From Pelagibius litoralis (GTDB taxonomy: Bacteria > Pseudomonadota > Alphaproteobacteria > Kiloniellales > DSM-21159): a stretch of DNA of 61,182 nucleotides. A model generated the notes under the pieces. It saw only the letters and a program-made list of their open reading frames with translations, ran no database searches and was not told the origin of the DNA. Both the position numbers and the translations under genes were made by a program. The stretch lies in NCBI GenBank assembly GCA_029287455.1, contig JARFRB010000109.1, positions 1 to 61,182 of the forward strand, read 5' to 3'. Positions 28,289 to 36,750 of the stretch are shown here, piece by piece. Numbering within the stretch: the stretch's first letter is position 1; every line of letters starts with the position of its first letter.

Positions 28289-29584
28289 CTATTCGGAATA
28301 GATCGTACGGCCGTCGACCACGCAGCGCAAAACTTTGCCGCGAACCGCGTGGTCCTCGAAGGGCGAGTTCTTGGACTTGCTCAGGAAGGAATCCGGATCG
28401 ATCCGCCACGCGCGGTCTGGGTCGAAGACGACGAGATCGGCCGGGTTGCCCTTGGTCAGGCCGGACTGGAAGCCCAGAATACCGGCCGGCGCGCTGGTCA
28501 AGCGGGTCAAGAGTTCCAACAGGTCCAGCTTTCCTTCGTGCACCAAGGCAAGCGACAGGGGCAGCAGGGTCTCCAGGCCGACGATGCCCGGTTCCGCTAG
28601 GCCGAAGGGCAGCCTTTTGGAGTCCTGATCATGCGGCGCGTGGTCGCTTGCGAGGGCGTCGATGGTGCCGTCGGCTACGGCCTCGGCGATGGCCGCCCGG
28701 TCTTCCTCGCGGCGTAGCGGGGGAGAAACCTTCGCGAAGGTGCGGTAGTCACCGACGGCGCCTTCGTCCAGGGTGAAGTAGTGGGGGGTCGTGTCGCAGG
28801 TAACCGGCAATCCCCGGGCCTTCGCCGCGCGAATCGCCTCGACCGCGCCTGCTGTGGACAAATGCGCCGCGTGATAGCGGCCCCCCGTCATCTCAACCAG
28901 GCGCAGGTCCCGCTCGACCATGATGATCTCCGCCTGGTTCGGGATCCCGCTCAAGCCGAGGTGGGTGGCGAGCTTGCCGGAATTCATCAGGCCGCCGGCC
29001 AAGGCTGGCTCTTCCGGGTGCTGGATGATTACGGCGTCAAAGGCCCTGGAATAGCTCAGCGCCCGGCGCATCACACCCGCGTTGGCGACGGCCTTCAGGC
29101 CATCGGTGAAGCCCGCCGCCCCGTAATCGCGCAGCAGGCCCATCTCGGTGATTTCCTGGCCTTCCAGGCGGCGGGTCACGGCGGCGTAGGTGTAGACCTT
29201 GACCCGTTTGACCTCACGCGCGCGCCGGGCGATGTATTCCACGGCCGCGATGTCGTCGACGATGGGTTCCGTGTTCGGAAGGGCCACCATGGAGGTCACG
29301 CCGCCCGCGGCGGCCGCGTCGCTGGCCGTCGCTATTGTTTCCTTATGCTCTTCCCCTGGCTCGCGCAGCTGCACGCGCATATCGATCAGGCCCGGCGCCA
29401 AGCAGGCACCATCGCAATCCACCGTCTCGATTCCCTCCGGCACGCCATCCTTGAAAAGGCGGGGGCCAAGATCCGCAATGGTGCCGCCCTCGGTCAGCAG
29501 GGCGCCCGGCGCGTCCAGCCCGCTCGCCGGGTCCAGCAGGCGGGCGTTGAGGTAGGCGACGCGGCGTGCATTGGTTGCGTCCAT
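28289..29584 (-). CDS. pyrC: dihydroorotase-like protein, probably non-catalytic
   Basis: The 431-residue amidohydrolase has dihydroorotase family features: APGLIDMRVQLREPG, the LPNTEP segment, ASDHAPHD and the C-terminal NPADLVVFDP. The first metal-binding motif, normally D-x-H-x-H, reads D-M-R-V-Q here: Arg70 and Gln72 replace both histidines. The family's non-catalytic PyrC-like chains (PyrX type) that assemble with aspartate transcarbamoylase show the same loss. It lies three bases after pyrB, which fits a structural partner of PyrB. A true dihydroorotase would then be encoded elsewhere. Confidence 0.88.
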   Translation of the reverse strand: MDATNARRVAYLNARLLDPASGLDAPGALLTEGGTIADLGPRLFKDGVPEGIETVDCDGACLAPGLIDMRVQLREPGEEHKETIATASDAAAAGGVTSMVALPNTEPIVDDIAAVEYIARRAREVKRVKVYTYAAVTRRLEGQEITEMGLLRDYGAAGFTDGLKAVANAGVMRRALSYSRAFDAVIIQHPEEPALAGGLMNSGKLATHLGLSGIPNQAEIIMVERDLRLVEMTGGRYHAAHLSTAGAVEAIRAAKARGLPVTCDTTPHYFTLDEGAVGDYRTFAKVSPPLRREEDRAAIAEAVADGTIDALASDHAPHDQDSKRLPFGLAEPGIVGLETLLPLSLALVHEGKLDLLELLTRLTSAPAGILGFQSGLTKGNPADLVVFDPDRAWRIDPDSFLSKSKNSPFEDHAVRGKVLRCVVDGRTIYSE

Positions 29585-29587
29585 GGT

Positions 29588-30562
29588 CTAGGCGCCCTCC
29601 GGCGAGGGCCTGAGAGGCCGGGTCAGCACGTCGAGACATGCCATCCGCACGGCGACGCCCATCTCCACCTGCTCGCGGATCACCGAGCGGTCGATGTCGT
29701 CGGCCAACTCGCTGTCGATCTCCACGCCGCGGTTCATGGGCCCGGGGTGCATGACCAGCGCATCGGGCTTGGCCAGCCCAAGCTTCTCGCGGTCGAGCCC
29801 ATAGAAGTGGAAGTACTCGCGGATGGAAGGAACGTAGCTGCCCTGCATGCGTTCGGTCTGCAGGCGCAGCATCATCACGATATCCACGTCCCGCAGGCCT
29901 TCGCGCATGTCGAAGTAGGCGGTGACGCCCAGGCTTTCGACGCCCGAAGGCAGGAGGGTGGGTGGCGCGATCACCCGTACTTTCGCCCCCATGGTGGTCA
30001 GCAGATGGATGTTGGAGCGGGCGACTCGGCTGTGCATCACATCGCCGCAGATCGCAACGGTCAGCCCCTCCAGCCGGCCCCGGCGGCGGCGGATGGTAAG
30101 GGCGTCCAGCAGCGCTTGGGTTGGGTGCTCGTGGCTGCCGTCCCCGCCGTTTATGACGGCGCAATCCACCTTCTCGCTCAACAGTTTCACGGCACCGGAG
30201 TCCGGGTGGCGCACAACCAGCACGTCGGGATGCATGGCGGTCAGAGTCATGGCCGTGTCGATCAGGGTTTCGCCTTTCTTGATCGATGACCAAGCAACCG
30301 ACATGTTGATGACCTCCGCCCCAAGGCGTTTGGCCGCTAGCTCGAAGGAAGTGCGGGTGCGGGTCGAGGTCTCGAAGAAAAGGTTGATGACCGTATGCGC
30401 ATCGAGCAGCCGCTCATAGCTGTGAGAGCGCGGGTCCAATTTGGCGTAGTCGCCAGAGAGATCGAGAAGAAACGAGATTTCCTGGGCCGAAAGACCCTCG
30501 ATCCCCAAGAGGTGGGGGTGCCGATATCCGAGGTTTGCGCTGTCGGAATTAAGGCTGGTCAT
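29588..30562 (-). CDS. pyrB: aspartate carbamoyltransferase, catalytic subunit
   Basis: PyrB condenses carbamoyl phosphate with aspartate in pyrimidine synthesis. The 324-residue protein shows the carbamoyl-phosphate loop [13 protein letters not shown], the Ser/Lys segment [11 protein letters not shown], the HPTQALLD motif and the aspartate-binding PGPMNRG. I chose ATG 30562. The frame stays open for 62 more codons upstream, but that is antisense to mtgA and unlike the family. Only 29 bases separate its start from the divergent mtgA. Confidence 0.96.
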   Translation of the reverse strand: MTSLNSDSANLGYRHPHLLGIEGLSAQEISFLLDLSGDYAKLDPRSHSYERLLDAHTVINLFFETSTRTRTSFELAAKRLGAEVINMSVAWSSIKKGETLIDTAMTLTAMHPDVLVVRHPDSGAVKLLSEKVDCAVINGGDGSHEHPTQALLDALTIRRRRGRLEGLTVAICGDVMHSRVARSNIHLLTTMGAKVRVIAPPTLLPSGVESLGVTAYFDMREGLRDVDIVMMLRLQTERMQGSYVPSIREYFHFYGLDREKLGLAKPDALVMHPGPMNRGVEIDSELADDIDRSVIREQVEMGVAVRMACLDVLTRPLRPSPEGA

Positions 30563-30591
30563 TAAAGCCGCTTTATGGCACCGCTCGACCC

Positions 30592-31302
30592 ATGACGCAA
30601 GGCAAGAGGAAGGCGCGGCGCCGAAGGCCCCGGATCGGCCGGATTGCTTATTGGGTTCTGGCGGTGCTTGTCGGCCTGCCGGCGGTGCTGGTCGCGCTCT
30701 ACGCGGTGGTGCCGCCACCGGCGACTCCGCTGATGGTGATCCGGGCATTCGAAGGGGAGGGCTGGCGGCGCGACTGGGTGCCCTTGGAGCGCATTGCCCC
30801 GGCGCTGCCGCAAGCGGTGATCGCGGCGGAGGATAATCTTTTCTGCGAACATTGGGGGTTCGACCTGAAGTCCTTGCGCGAGGTCGTCGAGGAATACCGC
30901 GAGGGCGAGCGGGTGCGCGGCGCCAGCACGATCACCATGCAGACCGCCAAGAACCTCTTTCTTTGGCCGGGCCGCAGCATGATCCGCAAGGGCATCGAGG
31001 CCTATCTGACGCCCTACCTTGAGCTCTTGCTGACCAAGCGGCGCATTCTCGAGCTCTATTTGAACGTGGCGGAGTGGGGGCCGGGCGTCTATGGAGCCGA
31101 GGCCGCGGCGCGAACTCATTTCGGCCGATCGGCGGCGGAGTTGACGGAGCAGCAAGCCGCTTTGCTCGCCGCTGTTCTGCCGAACCCGCGCAAGTTTTCC
31201 GCAGGCCAGCCGAGCGACTATATTCGCAAGCGCGCCGCCACATTGCGCCAGCGCATCGATCAGCTCGGGCCGCTGCTGGACTGCGCGAAGAGCGGAGAGT
31301 AA
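30592..31302 (+). CDS. mtgA: monofunctional peptidoglycan glycosyltransferase
   Basis: MtgA polymerises lipid II into glycan strands at the inner membrane. The 236-residue protein has a basic N terminus and one membrane helix ([22 protein letters not shown]). The GT51 domain follows, with catalytic Glu in [29 protein letters not shown], and [21 protein letters not shown]. Its length matches the single-domain enzymes, with no transpeptidase domain. It is divergent from pyrB. Confidence 0.95.
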   Translation: MTQGKRKARRRRPRIGRIAYWVLAVLVGLPAVLVALYAVVPPPATPLMVIRAFEGEGWRRDWVPLERIAPALPQAVIAAEDNLFCEHWGFDLKSLREVVEEYREGERVRGASTITMQTAKNLFLWPGRSMIRKGIEAYLTPYLELLLTKRRILELYLNVAEWGPGVYGAEAAARTHFGRSAAELTEQQAALLAAVLPNPRKFSAGQPSDYIRKRAATLRQRIDQLGPLLDCAKSGE

Positions 31303-31342
31303 GTTCCGCCAGCCGTACTCATCGCCGACCGGGACGCCGCCC

Positions 31343-32368
31343 ATGCCATCCGACGCCGCCATCAAGCACGACTTTCGCAGCGATACCGTGACCCGCCCCA
31401 GCTCCGGCATGCGCCGGGCCATGGCCGAGGCGGAAGTTGGAGACGACGTCTTCGGTGACGACCCCACGGTGCTGCGGCTCGAAGCCATGGCGGCGGAGCA
31501 TCTGGGTAAGGACGCGGCTGTGTTCATGTCCTCGGGAACCCAGTCGAACCTAGCGGGCCTGATGGCCCACTGTGGACGTGGGGACGAGTACATCGTTGGT
31601 CAGATGGCGCACTGTTATCGTTGGGAAGCGGGAGGGGCGGCGGTACTTGGCAGCATCCAGCCGCAGCCGATCGCAAATCGGGCCGACGGCTCCCTAGCGC
31701 TCGAGGATATCGCGGCGGCGATAAAACCCGACGATCCGCACTTCGCCATCACCCGGCTTCTCGCCCTTGAGAACACCATCGGGGGCAAGGTCTTGCCGCG
31801 AAGCTATTTGGACGAGGCAACGGGTCTCGCACGCGAACACGATCTAGGCTGCCATCTCGACGGCGCGCGGGCCTTCAACGCGGCGGTGGCGCTGGGACTG
31901 CCGATTTCCGAGATCGTGCTGCCCTTCGACACGGTTTCGGTCTGTCTCTCGAAGGGCCTGGGCGCGCCAATCGGATCGGTGCTGGTGGGCCAGGCGGATC
32001 TGATCGGCCGGGCGCGGCGGATCCGCAAAATGCTCGGCGGCGGACTGCGGCAGGTCGGTGTCCTGGCAGCGGCCGGGATCTACGCCCTGGAACACAACGT
32101 GGACCGCCTTGTCGAGGATCACGCCCGAGCGCAGCGGCTGGCCGAAGGGCTCGCGGCCTTCGACGGCCTCGAAGTCACCCAGCCGGACACCAACATCGTC
32201 TTCGTGGACGTGGCCTCGCAGATCGCGGAAGCGTTCGGCGACCACCTTGCCACCCACGGTATCGCGGTCACCGGCAACTATGGAAAGACGCGCTGGGTCA
32301 CCCATTTGGACGTGGGCGACGACGCGGTCACGGAGGCTTTGGAGGTCGCGGGCCGGTTCTTCGATTGA
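31343..32368 (+). CDS. ltaE: low-specificity threonine aldolase
   Basis: This 341-residue PLP enzyme cleaves threonine or allo-threonine to glycine and acetaldehyde. The start FRSDTVTRPSSGMRRAMAEA, the segment VGDDVFGDDPTV, the LENT motif and the PLP lysine in SVCLSKGLGAPIGS are characteristic. Beta-eliminating lyases share the fold, but the length and motifs favour the aldolase. It follows mtgA by 40 bases. Confidence 0.93.
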   Translation: MPSDAAIKHDFRSDTVTRPSSGMRRAMAEAEVGDDVFGDDPTVLRLEAMAAEHLGKDAAVFMSSGTQSNLAGLMAHCGRGDEYIVGQMAHCYRWEAGGAAVLGSIQPQPIANRADGSLALEDIAAAIKPDDPHFAITRLLALENTIGGKVLPRSYLDEATGLAREHDLGCHLDGARAFNAAVALGLPISEIVLPFDTVSVCLSKGLGAPIGSVLVGQADLIGRARRIRKMLGGGLRQVGVLAAAGIYALEHNVDRLVEDHARAQRLAEGLAAFDGLEVTQPDTNIVFVDVASQIAEAFGDHLATHGIAVTGNYGKTRWVTHLDVGDDAVTEALEVAGRFFD

Positions 32369-32423
32369 GCGGCGCAGCGTACGCCGTGGTCAAGCGGTAG
32401 TCCGGTATTGGAGGAGATATGGC

Positions 32424-32816
32424 ATGGACCGATTCACCGGCGGCTGCCAGTGTGGCAAGGTCCGGATCGTGGCCTCGGGGCGGCCCTACAGAGTCGGGCT
32501 TTGTCATTGCCTCGACTGCCGAAAGCATCACGGCGCTCTCTTTCACGCCTCGGCTGTCTTCCCTCAAGACGCGGTGACGATAGACGGTGAAACGCGGGAC
32601 TATCGCGGGCGGCATTTCTGCCCCAGCTGCGGGTCGTCCGTCTTCGCGCGCAGTGGGGACGAAGTCGAGGTGCATCTCGGTTCCTTGGATGCCCCGGATC
32701 AACTGATGCCAACCTACGAACTCTGGACCGTTCGCCGTGAGTCCTGGTTGCCGCCATTCCCGCTCAGCAGACGCCACAACCACGATCGTGACGCCACAAG
32801 CCGTTTCGAGGACTAG
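32424..32816 (+). CDS. GFA/CENP-V-type zinc protein
   Basis: The 130-residue protein belongs to the family named after glutathione-dependent formaldehyde-activating enzyme. It has the zinc-binding cysteines in GGCQCGKV, LCHCLDCRKHHG and FCPSCGSSVF. The ATG at 32424 follows GGAGGAG. Function within the family varies and is often unknown. Formaldehyde activation should not be assumed, because the family name has outrun the biochemistry. Confidence 0.9.
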   Translation: MDRFTGGCQCGKVRIVASGRPYRVGLCHCLDCRKHHGALFHASAVFPQDAVTIDGETRDYRGRHFCPSCGSSVFARSGDEVEVHLGSLDAPDQLMPTYELWTVRRESWLPPFPLSRRHNHDRDATSRFED

Positions 32817-32876
32817 GCTGTCTCGTTTCTTGCGCGGCGGAGCCTCCCGAGAGCGGAAAGGGCAACCGGAGGGTTC

Positions 32877-34094
32877 TCATACCACACCATCGTCCCTGAG
32901 TTTCGCGACATCAGCATCCGAGAGCCCTAAAACCTCGCGTAGCACCTCATCGCTGTGGGCACCCAGATGGGGTGGGGGGCGGCGGTAGGAGACGGGAGTC
33001 TCGCTCATCTTGACGGGGTTCCCGATCATCTCCACCTCGCCCTTGGCGCTGCCGGGTTCGGGCATGGAAATCCGCATGCCGCGCCCGAGGAGGTGCGGGT
33101 CGGAAAAGACCCTGTCGAGGGTGTTGACCGGGCCGCAAGGCACGCCAATGGCCGAGAGTCCCTCGACCCATTCGTCCAAGCTCTTCGTCACTGTAATCTT
33201 GGGCAGAATCTCATAGAGTGCCTCGCGGTTGGCCACGCGCAGGGCGTTTGACGCAAAGCGCGGATCCTCGGCCAGCTCAGGCACGCCGGCGAAGTCGCAG
33301 AACTTCTTGAACTGGCCATTGTTTCCCACAGCCAGAATGAAGTAGCCGTCGGAGCTTGGCATGACCTTGTAGGGCACGATGTTCGGATGCTCGGAGCCCA
33401 GTCGCTGTGGCACCTTGCCGCTAACAAGGTAATTGCAGCCTTCGTTGATCAGCCAGGCCACCTGGGTGTCCAGCAAGGCGAGATCGATGTATTGGCCGCG
33501 CCCGGTTTTCTCGCGGTAGTGAAGAGCCGCGAGGATGGCGGTGCTGGCGTACATGCCGCAAACCACGTCCGCGATGCCGACGCCGACCTTCAGCGGGTCG
33601 CCGTCCGGTTCCCCGGTCAAGCTCATGATCCCGCCCATGCCCTGAGCCAGGTAATCGTACCCGGCGCGCGGTGCGTAGGGGCCGGTCTGGCCAAACCCCG
33701 TGATCGAGCAATAGATGATATCGGGTTTCACTGAGACGACCGAGGCGTAATCAAGCCCAAACTTGGCGAGCCCGCCGACCTTGAAGTTCTCAACCACGAT
33801 ATCGGATTTGGCGATCAGGTTCAGAGCAAGTCTTTGCCCTTCTTCTTTTGCAATATCAATAGTTAGGGAGCGTTTATTGCGATTCGAAGAGAGGAAATAG
33901 GCGCTGATGTCACTTTCGGTGCCGTCGGGGCGCTCGACATAAGGAGGACCCCAGCGGCGGGTGTCGTCGCCTTCGCCGGGCCGTTCGATCTTGATGACGT
34001 CGGCGCCCAGGTCCGCCAAAAGCTGCGTGCAGGTCGGCCCCGCGAGAATGCGGGTTAGATCGAAAACGCGAAGTCCGTCTAGGGGTCCGGTCAT
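32877..34094 (-). CDS. CaiB/BaiF-type CoA transferase (class III)
   Basis: The 405-residue protein moves CoA between carboxylic acids. The N terminus LRVFDLTRILAGPTCTQLLADLGADVIKIE is typical, and the expected catalytic aspartate is in LALLDTQ. FGQTGPYAPRAGYDYLAQ and SLTGEPDGDP are conserved family segments. Its acid substrate is unknown. Substituted succinates and oxalate are known family substrates. Bases 33841-33900 are noticeably AT-richer (about 37 percent GC) than the rest. It lies downstream of the fumarase/fumarate reductase-like operon on the same strand, but a divergent gene intervenes. Confidence 0.9.
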   Translation of the reverse strand: MTGPLDGLRVFDLTRILAGPTCTQLLADLGADVIKIERPGEGDDTRRWGPPYVERPDGTESDISAYFLSSNRNKRSLTIDIAKEEGQRLALNLIAKSDIVVENFKVGGLAKFGLDYASVVSVKPDIIYCSITGFGQTGPYAPRAGYDYLAQGMGGIMSLTGEPDGDPLKVGVGIADVVCGMYASTAILAALHYREKTGRGQYIDLALLDTQVAWLINEGCNYLVSGKVPQRLGSEHPNIVPYKVMPSSDGYFILAVGNNGQFKKFCDFAGVPELAEDPRFASNALRVANREALYEILPKITVTKSLDEWVEGLSAIGVPCGPVNTLDRVFSDPHLLGRGMRISMPEPGSAKGEVEMIGNPVKMSETPVSYRRPPPHLGAHSDEVLREVLGLSDADVAKLRDDGVV

Positions 34095-34252
34095 GAGCCT
34101 GTCCTACGCCAGCGATAACGTTAAGAAGACTGGGGTTCTGGCCCGCCCGCGCGCCCTCGTCAAGGCGGTTGCGCACCGGGATGCCTGCCGGGCTTTCGAA
34201 TCCGGCAAATTGGCCCTTTAATGCGGTGCCCCATTATTGCATTGGAGCCGCC

Positions 34253-35104
34253 ATGACGAAGCCGCCCCTGGAAGACCTTGGCCATGCGCTCGCCCTGCGT
34301 TTCGGCGCGCCGGTGGCCGCCGACCTCGACCCTGGCATGCCGGGCCTGGAAGCTCTTTGCGCCATGGCCCGGCGCGGCTCTCACCGCCGTTTCCAGACGC
34401 GCGAGGTGGAGGAGACGCTCCTGCGCTTGCTCTGCGCGGTGGCCCTCTCGGCCCCGACGAAGAGCGACCTTCAGCAACGGGATATCGTTATCCTGCGGGA
34501 GCCGGAACAGCGGCGCGCTCTCGACGACATGGTGGCGGGGCAGGCCTGGGTGCGTGGGGCGCCGGCGATGTTGATCTTCTGCGGGAACAACCGGCGTCAG
34601 CGGCAGATCCACGCATGGCGCGGTCATCCCTTCGTCAACGATCACCTGGATGCCTTTTTCAATGCGGCGGTGGACGCAGGCATCGCGCTCGCTGCTTTCG
34701 TGACTGCGGCCGAGGCTCTTGGCTTGGGCTGCTGCCCGGTCAGCGCGGTGCGCAACCGAGCCCGGGATGTCAGCGAGCTCTTGAAGCTTCCCGACCACAT
34801 CTTCCCCGTCGCAGGGCTGGCGGTGGGCTGGCCCTTGGGCGACGCGGAGATCAGTCCGCGCTTGCCGCTGGAGACAACGGTCCATGTGGACCGCTTCAGC
34901 GAGGACGGCCTGCGCGGCCGGGTGGAGGCCTACGACAGCGCGCGGGCGGCTGCTCAACCCTACGAGACGCAGCGCTTCGTCGAGGAACTTGGGGCAATGG
35001 AGCAGGGCTATGGGTGGTCTGAGGACAAGTCCCGCCAGTATTCCCGTCCCGAGCGGGCGGATTTCGGCGCCTTCGTGCGTGAAAAGGGCTTCGGTCTCAC
35101 GTGA
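34253..35104 (+). CDS. nitroreductase-family flavoprotein
   Basis: The 283-residue protein has the nitroreductase fold, with FMN-binding segments RRGSHRRFQTREV and LSAPTKSDLQQRD. The C-terminal half has EALGLGCCPVSAVRNR and the loop VAGLAVGWPLGD. The best match is the NfsA-like NADPH group, and reductive activity on nitro compounds or quinones is typical of the family. GGAG lies upstream of the ATG at 34253. The same 10-base palindrome GATAACGTTA occurs about 130 bases before its start and just after its end. Confidence 0.85.
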   Translation: MTKPPLEDLGHALALRFGAPVAADLDPGMPGLEALCAMARRGSHRRFQTREVEETLLRLLCAVALSAPTKSDLQQRDIVILREPEQRRALDDMVAGQAWVRGAPAMLIFCGNNRRQRQIHAWRGHPFVNDHLDAFFNAAVDAGIALAAFVTAAEALGLGCCPVSAVRNRARDVSELLKLPDHIFPVAGLAVGWPLGDAEISPRLPLETTVHVDRFSEDGLRGRVEAYDSARAAAQPYETQRFVEELGAMEQGYGWSEDKSRQYSRPERADFGAFVREKGFGLT

Positions 35105-35115
35105 GGCGGCTGCCG

Positions 35116-35147
35116 GATAACGTTAGCGCGGGATGCGGCTTAACGTT
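35116..35147. repeat. TAACGTT palindromes downstream of the nitroreductase
   Basis: GATAACGTTA at 35116-35125 is an exact copy of 34114-34123 upstream of the nitroreductase gene. A third related copy, TTAACGTT, lies at 35140-35147 and overlaps the stop of the fumarase beta gene. They could be operator sites or a small repeat family. Confidence 0.35.
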
Positions 35148-35824
35148 CAGATCAACTCCTCGCCCCGGTCGTCGGTCTCGCCGAACCGCTTCAGAACGGC
35201 TGGCTTCGTGCCTTCGTAAACCTTCGAAAGGTTGGCTGCTATCTTTTTGTTTTCGCGATCGAAAAGGCTATTTCCCTGGAGGTCGCTTTCAACCAGGAAG
35301 GGGCCCAGGTTTTCGACCTCAAAAACCCAAAGCGCTTGCGCTATTCCCAGCTCTTCCTGCCAGTGAAGGCCACGCACGCCCTTGACGCCGCGGCCCAGAA
35401 GCGCGCCGGTGCCATATCCAACGGTGGTCAGGTAAACGGCTCCGCGCGGTACGAACTCTTTTCTGTAGTCCTCGGGATTCATGCCGCCCTTGCCGATGAT
35501 CAGCTTGGCGCCGGATCTATCCAGCCACTCGCCGATCCATTTGGAGAAGCGGAAGGAGGCGGTGGCTGTGACCGCGCCCACCTTGAAAGAACCGTCTTCA
35601 AGGGGGGTGCCGGCCGGCGAGCAGTGGAAGTTTGCCGCGGATTCCCCGGGCAGGTCCAAGGGCAGTTCGGCACCCTCTTCGATCACGCGCATGTAGACGC
35701 CTTCGCGCGCCGTGTAGACCACACCGTCGAGATAGACGATGTCGCCGAGCTCCAACTCCGCCAACGCTTCCGGCGAAGGGTTGGTGCTCAGGCGGACTTT
35801 TCGTGGCTGTGCGGCAGCGCCCAT
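35147..35824 (-). CDS. class I fumarase / tartrate dehydratase, beta subunit
   Basis: The 225-residue protein corresponds to the small (TtdB-like) part of iron-sulfur hydro-lyases. It has the typical start VRLSTNPSPEALAELELGD, the segment YTAREGVY and the swivelling-domain motif AKLIIGKGGMN. With the alpha subunit it would hydrate or dehydrate fumarate, mesaconate or tartrate. Its start overlaps the alpha gene by 37 bases, so the two subunits are coupled. It is the last gene of the operon. Confidence 0.9.
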   Translation of the reverse strand: MGAAAQPRKVRLSTNPSPEALAELELGDIVYLDGVVYTAREGVYMRVIEEGAELPLDLPGESAANFHCSPAGTPLEDGSFKVGAVTATASFRFSKWIGEWLDRSGAKLIIGKGGMNPEDYRKEFVPRGAVYLTTVGYGTGALLGRGVKGVRGLHWQEELGIAQALWVFEVENLGPFLVESDLQGNSLFDRENKKIAANLSKVYEGTKPAVLKRFGETDDRGEELI

Positions 35825-36750
35825 TCCACCGTCTCCCGGCGTTGATAATCGGTGAACCATTGCGGATCGGTGCGGTATTCCACGCGCCCGTCCGCGTGGA
35901 TGCGGGCCACCGCGCGGCGCGAGGACAGGCAGAAGGCGTGCACACTCATCTGCATGCCGCCGGTATGGCAGTAGCCGACCTCGATATGGCAGTCGATCAC
36001 CATAGACTTGCCGACGAAACCCATGGCGCCCATGCCGATGGAGTTGCCTAGGTCCTTGAACTCTTCCTCCAAGGCGGCGATCCGGGGGTCCGGGTTCTTG
36101 TCTCCCACAGTGCGCAGACAGGCGGCGCGCTTGCCCAGGACCATGCAGGTATCCTTGGATCCGCCCAGGCCGATCCCAATGATGGCCGGCTGGCAGGCCA
36201 GGCCGCGCTTGCCGAAGGCGACGAGGCTATCCAGGAAGAAGCGCTTGATCCCCTGGATGCCATCGCTGGGGAACAGCATGCGGTAATCCGTGCCGAAAAG
36301 CCCGCCTTTATGCACTGTGATCAAGTCGATCCATGCGCCCTCCGGCTCGAAGCCGTATTCGATCTCCGGCGCGCCGATGCCGACATTGTTGTCGTGGTCC
36401 GTGCGCCAGAGCGGATGGACGCGGTTGGGCCTCAGGGGCACGGATTTAGTGGCGTTGGCCGTGGCCCGCCTCAGGGCCGCCTCCAGCGCGACCGGGCCGC
36501 CCTCGATTTGGGCCTCGTTGCCCATCTTCACGTACCAGCGCGGGCAGCCGGTATCGCCGCACATGGCGCGTCGATCCTCCTTGGCCGCCTCGTAGTTCTC
36601 CAGCATGGCCTGAAGGACGAAGGAGGAAAGGTCCCCATCCTCTGCGTCCGCGGCTGCCTGCAGCCCTTCGAGATAGTCTTGCGGGATCTCGATCGCCGCC
36701 TTGTCCATCAAGGTCTCGGCGGTCCGTTGGATCGCATCTATGGATATCAT
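35788..36750 (-). CDS. class I fumarase / tartrate dehydratase, alpha subunit
   Basis: The 320-residue protein is the large (TtdA-like) part that binds the catalytic [4Fe-4S] cluster. Cysteines expected to bind it are visible in MCGDTGCPRW, GGSKDTCMVLGK and GYCHTGGMQMS. PAIIGIGLGGSKD is a strong family motif. It overlaps the stop of the upstream flavoprotein gene by four bases (ATGA), which ties hydratase expression to the oxidoreductase. The substrate (fumarate, mesaconate or L-tartrate) cannot be read from sequence. The coupling to a succinate dehydrogenase-like enzyme argues against tartrate. Confidence 0.9.
   Translation of the reverse strand: MISIDAIQRTAETLMDKAAIEIPQDYLEGLQAAADAEDGDLSSFVLQAMLENYEAAKEDRRAMCGDTGCPRWYVKMGNEAQIEGGPVALEAALRRATANATKSVPLRPNRVHPLWRTDHDNNVGIGAPEIEYGFEPEGAWIDLITVHKGGLFGTDYRMLFPSDGIQGIKRFFLDSLVAFGKRGLACQPAIIGIGLGGSKDTCMVLGKRAACLRTVGDKNPDPRIAALEEEFKDLGNSIGMGAMGFVGKSMVIDCHIEVGYCHTGGMQMSVHAFCLSSRRAVARIHADGRVEYRTDPQWFTDYQRRETVEWALPHSHEKSA

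Noticed and set aside
28781-30289. Forward frame of 502 codons opposite pyrC and pyrB.
   Set aside because: It is antisense to two well-conserved genes, is His/Gln/Gly-rich and has no family features.
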